Source: JANLTX01 sp049840835
GTDB taxonomy: Bacteria > Armatimonadota > Armatimonadia > Armatimonadales > Armatimonadaceae
Assembly: GCA_049840835.1 (NCBI GenBank)
Contig: JASGJG010000023.1
Coordinates: 124,001 to 188,000, forward strand
Length of the DNA: 64,000 bases
Reading direction: 5' to 3'
Part shown: positions 51,032 to 59,801 of the stretch, in pieces
Position numbering within the stretch: the first letter of the stretch is position 1
Layout of the letters: every line of letters starts with the position of its first letter
Made by a program: the position numbers and the translations under genes
The notes under the pieces: model-generated
Databases searched by the model: none
Told to the model about the DNA's origin: nothing
The model's input: only the letters and a program-made list of their open reading frames with translations

Positions 51032-51080
51032 GCCTCTGGGATGGAGGCCATGACAGTGCTGTCACGCGAAACGATTCGCG
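51032..51080 (+). promoter_or_regulatory. Structured 5' leader, three tandem hairpins
   Basis: Three stems follow one another: GCCTC/GAGGC (51032-51048), TGACA-GTGC-TGTCA (51051-51064) and CGCGAA-ACGA-TTCGCG (51065-51080). GTGTGCACAC then follows at 51087-51096, and AAGGA lies before the ATG at 51117. I see no match to c-di-GMP or other riboswitch consensus sequences. Confidence 0.5.
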
Positions 51081-51116
51081 ACTTTGTGTGCACACTCTAT
51101 AAGGATGATCTTAGAA

Positions 51117-52029
51117 ATGAACAAAGCACCTGACTCCCACAACTCAGGACGCCTCTGTGGTCACCAGGCCAGTGCGGCCTCCACCCGGGTGGTGGGCTTT
51201 ACCCTGATCGAGCTTCTGGTGGTTATCGCCATCATCGCGATACTGGCTGCGATTCTCTTCCCCGTCTTCGCGCAGGCCAGAGAGAAAGCGCGGCAGACCA
51301 GCTGCCTCTCTAACATGAAGCAGATTGGTCTTGCGACCATGATGTACAACCAGGACTACGACGAAACATTCCCCCCAACTCGGATATCCGCTTCCGAATC
51401 GACAGTCCTGGGCACCGTTCACCTGGCAAGAAGCGATTGCTCCCTACATGAAAAACGGCGTCGAGGATGTCACCTGGGCCAGCACCGATGGTAGCGCTGT
51501 GCCTATCGCGCGCTCGGGAATCTTCCAGTGCCCGTCTGCCCCACGCTCGGCGCGAAAGCAGTACGCCGGTCATAATATGATCTTTTACAAGAACGTAAAC
51601 GATCAGGATGGTTCAGTAGCGTTCACCCCGGCTACCAACTCCTCTCTTAGCGCTGCCTCTAACTATGTCCTGGTTACGGAAACAGGGATTGTGGGGGCGG
51701 ACTCCAATGGGGGCGATCTGAGTACGGACTGGTGGTGGCATGGCGGGGCACAGTCGCCGCCACAGTTCACCGGCCCGAACTCCGGAGCCCAATACGATGC
51801 CGATCCACCGAACTGGGATGTAGCCTGGCCCGCTGCCTGGTTTCCTCGCTACCGCCATAATCTGATGGCGAACTTTGTCTTCGCTGACGGGCATGCTAAG
51901 GCAGTTCGCAAGGGAGCGCTGAACTGGTGCCGAAATATTTACTATCCGGGTATGCGTAACTCCTGGGATGGCTCCGACCTTTCCTGGCTCACGACTGCAG
52001 GCAATGCCTGCTACGGACAGGTGGAATAG
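51117..52029 (+). pseudogene. DUF1559-type prepilin-like protein, frame-shifted once
   Basis: A 27-residue leader ends at Gly27, then the class III/type IV prepilin signal FTLIELLVVIAIIAIL and the typical FPVFAQAREKARQ. The reading frame opened at 51117 continues to 51494, but homology moves to the next frame near 51417 (TWQEAIAPYMKNG) and runs to 52029. It includes a C-terminal HNLMANFVFADGHAKAVRKG typical of DUF1559/H-x9-DG proteins. Removing one base near 51417 gives about 303 residues. These pseudopilins are found in large families in Armatimonadota and Planctomycetes; their role is unclear. The shift may be real or an error. Confidence 0.8.
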
Positions 52030-52031
52030 CT

Positions 52032-52253
52032 ATGCGAGCCTCTATTCTTGTTGGAGTGCTCTCAGCTCTGGCTGCTCCTTGTGGATGCCAGAGGCCCGAG
52101 CCTGCTCCTACACCCGCCCCGATCTCGGCGAATGCGCCTGCGGAAGTGCAGAATCTGGCCCGCCAGCAACAGCAAGCAGGAAACGCCATGGCATCTAAAG
52201 CCGCTGCGGCGGCGGCGGCGGAGAAAGCCGCCCGCGCCAAAGCAGGGCAGTAA
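52032..52253 (+). CDS. Small probable lipoprotein
   Basis: The 73-residue protein has a hydrophobic start with a cysteine pair (LSALAAPCGC), a Pro-rich linker (PEPAPTPAPISANAP) and an Ala/Gln/Lys helix (AEVQNLARQQQQAGNAMASKAAAAAAAEKAARAKAG). The lipobox is not canonical, so lipidation is uncertain. It follows the prepilin gene by two bases and shares its terminator. Its role is unknown, perhaps in the pseudopilin structure. Confidence 0.65.
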   Translation: MRASILVGVLSALAAPCGCQRPEPAPTPAPISANAPAEVQNLARQQQQAGNAMASKAAAAAAAEKAARAKAGQ

Positions 52254-52262
52254 AGCCAATAA

Positions 52263-52296
52263 AAAAGCTCCCAGCATATATATGCTGGGAGCTTTT
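52263..52296. terminator. Perfect palindromic terminator
   Basis: A 34-base perfect palindrome with arms AAAAGCTCCCAGCATAT ends in TTTT. It closes the prepilin/lipoprotein unit. Confidence 0.9.
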
Positions 52297-52383
52297 CGCA
52301 TCATGAGGGCTACTGAGAGTAGGAGGTTGCCGGATAATTGGTTGATAGAGGAGTCTGATATTAGTAAGGCACAGGATATATAA

Positions 52384-53031
52384 GTGAATTTAGACCCTGA
52401 AATCGTAAAAGCTGAATCCGAGCGGATTATTCAAAGTTTAGGCGGAAAGACCTTGGATTGGCTGCCATTGCTGGATAGGACTTCACTGAGAGAATCAGAC
52501 GAAGTTGCTCCGGCGGACTCTAGCAATGCACGGCATGCTCCAGATTTCCTTTGGTGCCCCTATTCCTATTATTGCAGGCTGGATTCAGCAAAATGGCTTG
52601 AGCGATGCTCTCTCACACTGGGAGCAAGCTCTTCTTGCCAGGGGAGCGAGTGAGATTTCCGAACAGGAGTGGACGAATCTTCGCTGGTATCTGGAAGCGA
52701 TGTGGGCACTGGTGTGGGTAGGGAATCTAATACAGGAGTTGCCAATAGAGGAGCCTGTGGGCGATGTACTGGCTTCATTGTTGCCCAACATCCAGAAGAA
52801 CGAAGGTGGGACTGCCTTTTTAAGTCGCTTTAAGCTGCGAACCTACGACGAGGTTTTCTCCATGCTAGATCTTTCACTATCGTGCGCATTGGTATGCACG
52901 CAATGGAAGTCTCAGAGGACACGATACTGGAGTCTTCTCGCTGGATGTGATTATGGAGCGCCGTAAGGTACTGGAGTGGGTAATGGATGCGTACCATCCC
53001 AGACTGGGATGAAACGCCAGACGACACGTAA
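52384..53031 (+). pseudogene. DUF4272-like gene with three frameshifts
   Basis: The coding pieces in order are MNLDPEIVKAESERII...DEVA (frame of 52384), RRTLAMHGMLQISFGAP...LRWYLEAMWALVWVGNLIQELP...CTQWKSQR (next frame) and SLDVIMERRKVLEWVMDAYHP (third frame). The last is DWDETPDDT, back in the first frame, ending at TAA 53029-53031. Each change is one extra base, near 52513, 52920 and 53001. The order matches DUF4272, including the EALWALLWALG-like core and WDE...T end. Function is unknown. It is either a decayed gene or one with clustered sequence errors. Confidence 0.7.
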
Positions 53032-53064
53032 GCACCTGGTTAAAATCCCCGAGTTTCCAGACGA

Positions 53065-53070
53065 TATAAT
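53065..53070 (+). promoter_or_regulatory. -10 box of the aspS promoter
   Basis: TATAAT at 53065-53070 would start transcription near 53077. The short leader contains GGAGGAGG (53095-53102), 5 bases before the GTG at 53108, so aspS is a led transcript with a strong ribosome site. Confidence 0.6.
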
Positions 53071-53107
53071 GTCCCTTACCGCCAAATTTCGGTGGAGGAG
53101 GGTTTTT

Positions 53108-54916
53108 GTGGCAGAAAGCTGGCAGCGAAGCGTGGAGTGCGGAATGCTCCGCGACGGGCAGGTCGGAGAGACGGTAACGGTGAACGGTTGGGCGCAGTCG
53201 GTGCGTGACCACGGTGGCGTGGTCTTTATCGATCTGCGGGACCGCACCGGGCTGGTTCAGATCGTAGTCGATCCGGGCCGTGATGTCACTCCGGCAGATG
53301 TTCACAAGCTGGCTGAGTCTATCAAAGACGAGTTCTGTCTCTCTATCACCGGGCGTGTGGCACGCCGCCCGGAAGGGCTGGAGAATCCGAAGCTGGCTAC
53401 CGGCGCTGTAGAGGTAGAGGCATCGGCGCTGAATGTCCTCAACCCCAGCAAGGTTTTGCCGTTCCTGATTGAAGACGAAGTCACGGTCAACGAAGAAACC
53501 CGCCTGAAGTACCGCTACTTAGACCTGCGCCGCCCCACCATGCTGCGCAAGATGCGTCTGCGCCACGAGCTGGTACGTGCGGTGCGGGAGTACTTCTGGC
53601 GCGAGGGGTTCTATGAAATCGAGACCCCCATTCTCACCAAATCGTCGCCGGAAGGTGCAAGAGACTACTTAGTGCCCTTTCGTTTGTCGCCGGGGCTGTT
53701 CTACGCACTGCCGCAGGCGCCGCAGCAGTTCAAGCAGCTTCTCATGGTGGGGGGCTTGGAGAAGTACTTCCAGATCGCCAAGTGCTTCCGCGATGAATCG
53801 CAACGCGCCGACCGCCAGCCCGAGTTCACCCAGATTGACCTGGAGATGGCCTTTGCCACGCAGGACGATGTCCTCGGCGTGGTAGAGCGCATGATTATCG
53901 AGGTGGTGGAGAAGTTCACGGAAGAGACGGGCAAGACTATCTTCCAGAAACCGTTCCCCCGGTTCTCCTACGATGAAGCTATTGCGCGCTACGGCACCGA
54001 TAAGCCGGATATCCGCTTCGGGCTGGAGCTAGTAGACTGCGCTGCGATTTTCGAGAACACGGGCTTTGCTGTGTTCCAGAACGCGCTGAAAACAGGCGGA
54101 CAGATTAAGGCTATTCGCTATCCCGGTGGCGCCAGCATTCCACGCAGCCAGATGGACGAGCTAGTCAAGATTAGCCGCGAGTACGGCGCGGGCGGTCTGG
54201 CCTACGTGCTGGTGGAGGCCACCCCCGAGGAGATGCGTGGCACGATAGCCAAGTTCCTGACCACCGAGGAGCGCGCGGCTCTGATTGCAGCGACCGAAGC
54301 GCAACCCGGTGACCTGGTAGGCTTCGTAGCCGATAAGCCGGAGGTTGTCGCAAAAGCCTTAGACGGTCTGCGCCGCTTCCTGGGCAAGAAGCTCAATTTA
54401 ATCGATAAGAACCAGTTGGCCTACTGCTGGATCGTCGACTTCCCGGTGTTTGAAAAGGACGAGGAAACGGGCGGGCTGACCTTCGCCCACAATCCCTTCG
54501 CTATGCCGCAGCCAGCGGACTTAGATAAGTTCGACACAGACCCACTGGGTATGCGTGCTCAGTGCTACGACCTGGTCTGCAACGGTATCGAGTTCGCCTC
54601 GGGTGCCGTCCGAATCCATATCCCAGAGATTCAGGTGAAGGTCTTCGAGAAGATGGGGCTGACCCCGGAGCAGATTCGGGAGCGATTCGGCCACATGCTC
54701 GATGCCTTCAGCTTCGGCGCCCCACCCCACGCCGGTATGGCCCCCGGTCTGGACCGCTTAGTCATGGTCCTTACCGACGAAGAGAATATCCGCGAGGTCA
54801 TGGCATTCCCCAAGCTCGGTGGAGGTCGCGACCCCATGATGGAAGCGCCCAGCACTGTGGAGCCCAAGCAGATAGAAGAACTGGGACTCGCTATCGTCGA
54901 AAAGCCTAAAGAGTAG
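53108..54916 (+). CDS. aspS: Aspartyl-tRNA synthetase
   Basis: The protein of about 602 residues is a bacterial-type class II AspRS. It has an OB-fold anticodon domain (TVNGWAQSVRDHGGVVFIDLRDRTGLVQIV), motif 2 region FRDESQRADRQPEFTQIDLEM, a GAD insertion domain (about 290-420) and motif 3 near the end (GAPPHAGMAPGLDRLVMVL). GTG at 53108 is chosen from the GGAGGAGG ribosome site; a frame open from 52976 overlaps the broken DUF4272 gene. Whether it also charges tRNA-Asn cannot be judged. A terminator follows. Confidence 0.96.
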   Translation: MAESWQRSVECGMLRDGQVGETVTVNGWAQSVRDHGGVVFIDLRDRTGLVQIVVDPGRDVTPADVHKLAESIKDEFCLSITGRVARRPEGLENPKLATGAVEVEASALNVLNPSKVLPFLIEDEVTVNEETRLKYRYLDLRRPTMLRKMRLRHELVRAVREYFWREGFYEIETPILTKSSPEGARDYLVPFRLSPGLFYALPQAPQQFKQLLMVGGLEKYFQIAKCFRDESQRADRQPEFTQIDLEMAFATQDDVLGVVERMIIEVVEKFTEETGKTIFQKPFPRFSYDEAIARYGTDKPDIRFGLELVDCAAIFENTGFAVFQNALKTGGQIKAIRYPGGASIPRSQMDELVKISREYGAGGLAYVLVEATPEEMRGTIAKFLTTEERAALIAATEAQPGDLVGFVADKPEVVAKALDGLRRFLGKKLNLIDKNQLAYCWIVDFPVFEKDEETGGLTFAHNPFAMPQPADLDKFDTDPLGMRAQCYDLVCNGIEFASGAVRIHIPEIQVKVFEKMGLTPEQIRERFGHMLDAFSFGAPPHAGMAPGLDRLVMVLTDEENIREVMAFPKLGGGRDPMMEAPSTVEPKQIEELGLAIVEKPKE

Positions 54917-54927
54917 GCATCGTTAGT

Positions 54928-54957
54928 AAAAAAGCCCCCAATATTGGGGGCTTTTTT
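54928..54957. terminator. Bidirectional terminator after aspS
   Basis: AAAAAAGCCCCCAAT / ATTGGGGGCTTTTTT is a perfect stem with T-runs on both strands. It overlaps the last codon and stop of the DUF1592 gene. Confidence 0.92.
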
Positions 54958-57265
54958 ATTTTTCGTCCCTACGTTCCCGGAAGGGGGGGCTGGTGACAAT
55001 GGCTTCGACCACAGCGGAGAACTTGTAGCCGTTTTTGGCTACCGAGGCAGTCATGGCGTCCAGGTTACAGCGGTCGGTGCGCTCCACGCCACGACCCAGG
55101 GCGTAGGTCAGAGCGCGCTCGGTCAAGGTGCGGGTGAAGAGCGTTTTCTTGTTGAGTAGAACCTGCTTCAGCTGGGTAGGGCCAGTGAACTTGTTGCCGT
55201 CTGGGAGAGTACCCGAAGCATCTATAGGTTGGTCGGCATCTTTATCACGCCAGCGGCCCAACAGGTCGTAGTTCTCTAAGGCGAGCCCGATACCGTCCAT
55301 CTGCGCGTGGCAGCTGGCGCAGGTCGGGTTGGCCCGGTGTAGCTCCAGGCGCTTGCGGAGCGTGGTAGCCGTCGCTTTCTCGCCGGGTTTGTCTAGCTCT
55401 GGCACGTTCGGCGGTGGCGGTGGTGGAGGCGTTCCTAAGATATTCTCTAAGACCCACTTGCCGCGCTTGACCGGGCTGGTGCGCGCCGGGTTGCTGGTTA
55501 GGGTAAGTACGCCCGCCATAGCCAGCAGGCCACCACGCTGACCGGGTGCCAGAGGGACTTTCCGGAAGTCCTCGCCGGTGACCCCGCTCAGGCCGTAGTG
55601 CTTCGCCAGGGCTTCATTGACATAGGTGTAGTCCGCATCTAAGAACTCCAGCACATTGCGGTCTTCTTGCACAATGCCGGTGAAGAACCGGGCAGGCTCG
55701 ATAGCCATGGCACGGCGTAGCGGTTCGCTGAAGGCCCGGTCGGCTGGTTGCACCACGTTGATCTTCCGAAGCTGAAGCCACTGCCCCGCGAAGTTATCGG
55801 CCAGCGCGGCGGAGCGTGGGTCTTTGAGCATACGCTTGGCTTGCTCTACCAGCACCTTCGGGTCTTTCAGCTTGCCCTGATCCGCCAGCGCCAGCAGTGT
55901 GCTATCCGGCATAGACGACCACAGGAAGTAGCTCAGGCGCGTGGCCAGTTCGTAGTCGTTCAGTGCGCGCGTGGCAGGGACACCGGGCACGGCATCTGGT
56001 TCCGGGCGAAACAGGAACGATGGCGAGACCAGCAGGGCACGCAGGGCAAGTCTTAGCCCGGCAGGGAACTCATCGCGCTGGTTTTTCTGCCGTGCCAGGC
56101 GGCTGAGCGTGACCAGCTTGTCCATTTCCGCAGGAGTTACTGGTCTCCGGTAGGCACGCTTTGCCAGAGGGGCCATGGTCTCTCGCATTGCCGCATCCCA
56201 GGCGATTTGGGTATTGTCTTTCGGCAGATCATAGCGCAGACCTCGGCGTGTGCCTTCGGGAAGCTGCAGCTCCACATAGTGGATATAGAGGTTGCGGTCC
56301 TTCTTGCGAGTCTTGGGATCATTGTTGTTCAGGAACCGCATCGCCACGGTATGCCGCCCCGGCGTGGTTACGGTTACCGGAATAGTCGCCACCAGAGGCT
56401 TATCTATCTCATTGGGAACATCGAGATTCTGTAGCGGCTTATCGTCGAACAGTATTCCCATCTTGGCCGGTTCGGGGAACTCCTGGTCACCATGAGTGCG
56501 AATGCGAACCGTGTAGGTGCCCGCCACCGGGAAATCAAAGGGAGCGTAGGCCGTATCTCCGGTACGGCCCAGCTGAAATCCATCACCGATATCGAGCTGT
56601 CCACCCGTACCGTTCAACTGCGCCGCCGTAAGCTTGGCCTGGCGCGGAGTCTCCCCTGGAGCGAGAACGGCTTCCTTGGCTACTTTCTCTGCTGCCGTAA
56701 GGTACTTCTCCATGAGTAGCGGGGAGATAGTGAGCACATCTCCGATATTGTCGAACCCGTAGCCGACATCGTCGGAGGGAAACTCATCGGCGGGCTTGAC
56801 AAAGACTCCCAGAAGGTCATGAACTGTATTGTTGTACTCCGCACGGTTCAGGCGCCGCATGGTCACGCGGCCTGGATCATTGAGCTTGCAATCGTCCTGG
56901 GTAAATGCGGCATCCAGCGTGTCCGCAATTTTGGCACGCTCGGCAGGAGTTGGCTGAGGCATACCTACTGGTGGCATGCGTTTGTCGCGCACCGTACCGG
57001 GTACTCGATCCCAGGTGGTCCGTCGTTTCAGAAGCGCCGTCAGAGACTTGTCGCTGTCCAGCGCGATGCCTCCAGCCCCTTGCTTACCTGTGTGGCAGCC
57101 CAGGCAGTACTTCTGAATCAGCGGCAGCACTTCCCGGTCCACGGCGGGCATAGTCGTCGCCGTCTGCGAGGGCTGCTTCGGCGCCTGTGCCATGGCGCTC
57201 AGGCCCATTAACCCGAGCACGGGCAGAACACAAAAAAAAGGCCACCGGGCGTGCAACGTTGCCAT
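54956..57265 (-). CDS. DUF1592/1588/1585 cytochrome-c-like secreted protein
   Basis: The 769-residue protein has a signal peptide (1-27), then a Planctomycete-type cytochrome c segment with haem motif CLGCH at 54-58. DUF1587-like MRRLNRAEYNNTVHDLLG follows, and a calcium/carbohydrate-binding-like beta domain lies near 225-340. DUF1595/1592 (KRAYRRPVTPAEMDKL, ALNDYELATRLSYFLWSSMPD), DUF1588 with a second CxxCH (TCASCHAQMDGIGLALENYD) and DUF1585 (LTERALTYALGRGVERTD) complete it. Usually a DUF1552 partner lies next door, but here it is missing. The role is unknown; redox activity on glycans has been proposed. Confidence 0.9.
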   Translation of the reverse strand: MATLHARWPFFCVLPVLGLMGLSAMAQAPKQPSQTATTMPAVDREVLPLIQKYCLGCHTGKQGAGGIALDSDKSLTALLKRRTTWDRVPGTVRDKRMPPVGMPQPTPAERAKIADTLDAAFTQDDCKLNDPGRVTMRRLNRAEYNNTVHDLLGVFVKPADEFPSDDVGYGFDNIGDVLTISPLLMEKYLTAAEKVAKEAVLAPGETPRQAKLTAAQLNGTGGQLDIGDGFQLGRTGDTAYAPFDFPVAGTYTVRIRTHGDQEFPEPAKMGILFDDKPLQNLDVPNEIDKPLVATIPVTVTTPGRHTVAMRFLNNNDPKTRKKDRNLYIHYVELQLPEGTRRGLRYDLPKDNTQIAWDAAMRETMAPLAKRAYRRPVTPAEMDKLVTLSRLARQKNQRDEFPAGLRLALRALLVSPSFLFRPEPDAVPGVPATRALNDYELATRLSYFLWSSMPDSTLLALADQGKLKDPKVLVEQAKRMLKDPRSAALADNFAGQWLQLRKINVVQPADRAFSEPLRRAMAIEPARFFTGIVQEDRNVLEFLDADYTYVNEALAKHYGLSGVTGEDFRKVPLAPGQRGGLLAMAGVLTLTSNPARTSPVKRGKWVLENILGTPPPPPPPNVPELDKPGEKATATTLRKRLELHRANPTCASCHAQMDGIGLALENYDLLGRWRDKDADQPIDASGTLPDGNKFTGPTQLKQVLLNKKTLFTRTLTERALTYALGRGVERTDRCNLDAMTASVAKNGYKFSAVVEAIVTSPPFRERRDEK

Positions 57266-57274
57266 AATACCTAT

Positions 57275-57282
57275 GGTATACC
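57275..57282. promoter_or_regulatory. Palindromic GGTATACC between divergent genes
   Basis: This palindrome (extended to TGGTATACCA, 57274-57283) supplies a TATACC -10-like box on both strands. It lies 9 bases before the DUF1592 start and about 18 bases before the first HAF gene. Confidence 0.35.
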
Positions 57283-57300
57283 AGAAATTGAGGTGTCCCT

Positions 57301-58488
57301 ATGAAACCTATACTTCGTGATATGGTTCGTGTTGGGGTGAGCGTCGCTGCTGTCACCGGCCTTGTTCTACTGCCGGTGTATTTTCTATGTCATCCCAAAA
57401 GCCCGGAGCGCCGCCCCACCCCGAAGATGCACTCAGCTCCTGAGGGCCTGCAAATAATCCCTCTGGAAGATGGCTGGAGCAGCATGGGTATCGCTATCAA
57501 TGATAATGGCGATGTCATTGGGAACGCCTTTGATAAGCAGGGCCATGTCCGTGCTTTCATAAAGCGCGACACAAAGAAAGAGCTACTTCCTATTCCTAAA
57601 GGCGCCTCTATGAGCACCGCAACAGGAATCAACGATAGCGGTGCTGTTGTGGGAGTTGTGGGTAGCGATGAGAAGGCCCGCGGCGTGCTCTGGCAGGGAG
57701 ATCAGCCAGGTATGCTCACCAGCGGCAAGTGGGATACTGTTGCTATCGCAGTGAGCGAAGATAATACGGTGGCGGGCATCGCAGTAAAACATAGCCGTTC
57801 TGAGCGGACCGGTTCTGCCTGGATAGTACGGGAGAAGGTTCGCCAGAACTCCTATAAATTGGGAATCGACGCAGTATTCTATACAAATAGTCCATTTGAT
57901 TTTGGTGTGTGGAATCAGGCAAGCGCCAAGGATTTTTCAGGTATGCTTTGGAAGAGTCTTGGTGAAGGTAAGTCCATAGGAGAGTTCGCGCCTCAGGCGA
58001 GTAGTGCGGAGGGCACTCTGACGGGAGTGACCATTCAAAAAGACAAGCTGGTTCCAGCGCTTTTTAAGGCGGGAAAAGTAGCGCCTCTGGCAGAGCTAGA
58101 AGGCTTCCTGGGTATCCCCATGGCTATCAACAGCGAAGAGAGCGTTGTTGGAGGAGCTATGGGTGAGGGCGGAAAGGTACAACCGCTTGGCTGGGCAGAT
58201 GGTCATATCGGTTTTCTACCCGTGCCCGGTGACCGCCAGGGAATCGCTCTGGGCATCAGTAACCAGAACACCATAGTAGGCGTTATTGAAGCGGAAGATG
58301 GCATGGCACACGCCGCTATCTGGAAGGACAACAAAGTAACTGACCTGAACGATCTGATCGACAAAGGTTCCGGCTGGACTCTGATTCAGGCCCATGGAAT
58401 CAACAACAACGAACAGATCGTAGGCACTGCTCTAAATGGCGAACGAATCGCCACTTTTGTATTCGGCTGCCGGAAACGTGAGCCGTAA
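57301..58488 (+). CDS. HAF-repeat protein, first copy
   Basis: The 395-residue protein has an N-terminal membrane segment after a conserved MKPILRDMVRVGVSV leader. About six HAF-type repeats follow with the G-I-N-x-x-G pattern, such as GIAINDNGDVIGNAF, ATGINDSGAVVGVVGS, AISEDNTV-like and GINNNEQIVGTAL, each followed by a W or A-F motif. HAF repeats are predicted to form extracellular beta-propellers of unknown role. It is followed by a diverged duplicate. Confidence 0.8.
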   Translation: MKPILRDMVRVGVSVAAVTGLVLLPVYFLCHPKSPERRPTPKMHSAPEGLQIIPLEDGWSSMGIAINDNGDVIGNAFDKQGHVRAFIKRDTKKELLPIPKGASMSTATGINDSGAVVGVVGSDEKARGVLWQGDQPGMLTSGKWDTVAIAVSEDNTVAGIAVKHSRSERTGSAWIVREKVRQNSYKLGIDAVFYTNSPFDFGVWNQASAKDFSGMLWKSLGEGKSIGEFAPQASSAEGTLTGVTIQKDKLVPALFKAGKVAPLAELEGFLGIPMAINSEESVVGGAMGEGGKVQPLGWADGHIGFLPVPGDRQGIALGISNQNTIVGVIEAEDGMAHAAIWKDNKVTDLNDLIDKGSGWTLIQAHGINNNEQIVGTALNGERIATFVFGCRKREP

Positions 58489-58523
58489 CTTAAAAAATCT
58501 CATCTTCTCAATGGAGTGTCTGT

Positions 58524-59714
58524 ATGAAACCATTAGTTCGTGATATGGTCCGCACCGGGGTGAGTGTGACGGCAGTTACCGGCCTCGCACTGCTTCCTGC
58601 TTATCTTCTACGCAACACTGTTCGTAACGTCGTTCAGGGACAGACGAGTGAGGCTCCCGCACCTACGTCGGATAACCTGGACATCGTCTCCCTCGACGAA
58701 GGGTGGAACAGTATAGGCGTTGCTATCAACGACCGTGGCGAAGTTACTGGCACGGCCATGAAAGACAACGAGAGTATTCGCGCCTTTGTCGTACGCGGCA
58801 AAAAAGCGACGTTACTCCCTCTACCAAAGGGCGCCCCTCTAAGTGCTGCCTCAGATATCAATGAAGAAGGCATCGTCGCTGGTAACGCGGGGAGCGAGGA
58901 AGCTGTGCGTGGCGTGCTCTGGCGCGGCGAGCAGAGCGGTGTTCTGACCAGCGGCAAGCGAGACACCATTGTGGCTACCATTAGCAAAGATGGCACAGCG
59001 GCAGGTCTTGCTCTCGATCCCAGAAAAGACGATGCAACCTCTGAGTGGGAAAATGGGTTTAATCGGCTTTATTCTTCCCAGAGTTTTAGTGCAGGTTGGC
59101 TTGATTATGAAAGCTTTGCTTTTCAAAAAGTCGCCTGGTCAGGCATGCATTTCAGCAGCAGCAACTTTGCTGGCATGGTCTGGAAACGCCCCGGCGAGGG
59201 GAAATCTATCGGGGAGTTCATTCCGCAATCGGGCAATGCGGAGGGAAGCCTGGTTGGTGTCACGATTCAGAAAGATGAGCCCGTTCCCGCCTTCTTTAAA
59301 GCAGGGAAGATATCTTCTTTGCCCAAGCCCGAAGGCGCAGGGATTGCTCTTCCCTTCTCTGTGAACAGTAGCGAAGTCGCTGTGGGAGCGGCAGCTAGCG
59401 GTGGAAAGATACTCCCGGTGGGCTGGTCGAAAGGGAAGACGGGCTTCCTGCCTGTGCCTGGTGGACGACAGGGACTGGCGTTCGGCATCAACAACGAAAA
59501 GATGGCTGTAGGAGTCATTGAGGCCGAGGATGGTATGGCACACGCCGCTGTCTGGAAAGAGGGCAAGGTCGCCGATCTGAACGATTTTATCGACAAAGAT
59601 TCCGGCTGGACTCTGGTGCAGGCACGCGATGTCAACAACAAAGGCCAGATCGTCGGTACCGCTGTTAAAGGCGAGCGCTTCGCGACCTTCGTGATCTCCC
59701 TCCGAAAGCGCTAA
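58524..59714 (+). CDS. HAF-repeat protein, second copy
   Basis: The 396-residue paralogue of the preceding gene shares the N-terminal MKPLVRDMVRTGVSVTAVTGL and the repeat order, ending DVNNKGQIVGTAVKGERFATFV. The middle (DDATSEWENGFNRLYSSQSF) is the least conserved part. The 35-base spacing and matching lengths show a tandem duplication. A terminator follows. Confidence 0.8.
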   Translation: MKPLVRDMVRTGVSVTAVTGLALLPAYLLRNTVRNVVQGQTSEAPAPTSDNLDIVSLDEGWNSIGVAINDRGEVTGTAMKDNESIRAFVVRGKKATLLPLPKGAPLSAASDINEEGIVAGNAGSEEAVRGVLWRGEQSGVLTSGKRDTIVATISKDGTAAGLALDPRKDDATSEWENGFNRLYSSQSFSAGWLDYESFAFQKVAWSGMHFSSSNFAGMVWKRPGEGKSIGEFIPQSGNAEGSLVGVTIQKDEPVPAFFKAGKISSLPKPEGAGIALPFSVNSSEVAVGAAASGGKILPVGWSKGKTGFLPVPGGRQGLAFGINNEKMAVGVIEAEDGMAHAAVWKEGKVADLNDFIDKDSGWTLVQARDVNNKGQIVGTAVKGERFATFVISLRKR

Positions 59715-59726
59715 TAGCAACTCTAA

Positions 59727-59763
59727 AAAGAAGCCGGGCAGCATTTCGTTGCCCGGCTTCTTT
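59727..59763 (+). terminator. Terminator after the HAF genes
   Basis: AAAGAAGCCGGGCA / TGCCCGGCTTCTTT forms a 14-bp stem followed by GTGG, with T-rich ends inside the stem. Confidence 0.8.
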
Positions 59764-59789
59764 GTGGTACATTTGTTTGTTTTACGGAC

Positions 59790-59795
59790 TATAAT
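59790..59795 (+). promoter_or_regulatory. -10 box for leaderless polX
   Basis: TATAAT ends 6 bases before the GTG start at 59802, leaving no room for a ribosome site. Confidence 0.55.
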
Positions 59796-59801
59796 GGTTG
59801 T

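Noticed and set aside
51031..51116. c-di-GMP (GEMM) or other known riboswitch before the prepilin
   Set aside because: The stems are clear, but the conserved GEMM bases and receptor/tetraloop motif are not present.
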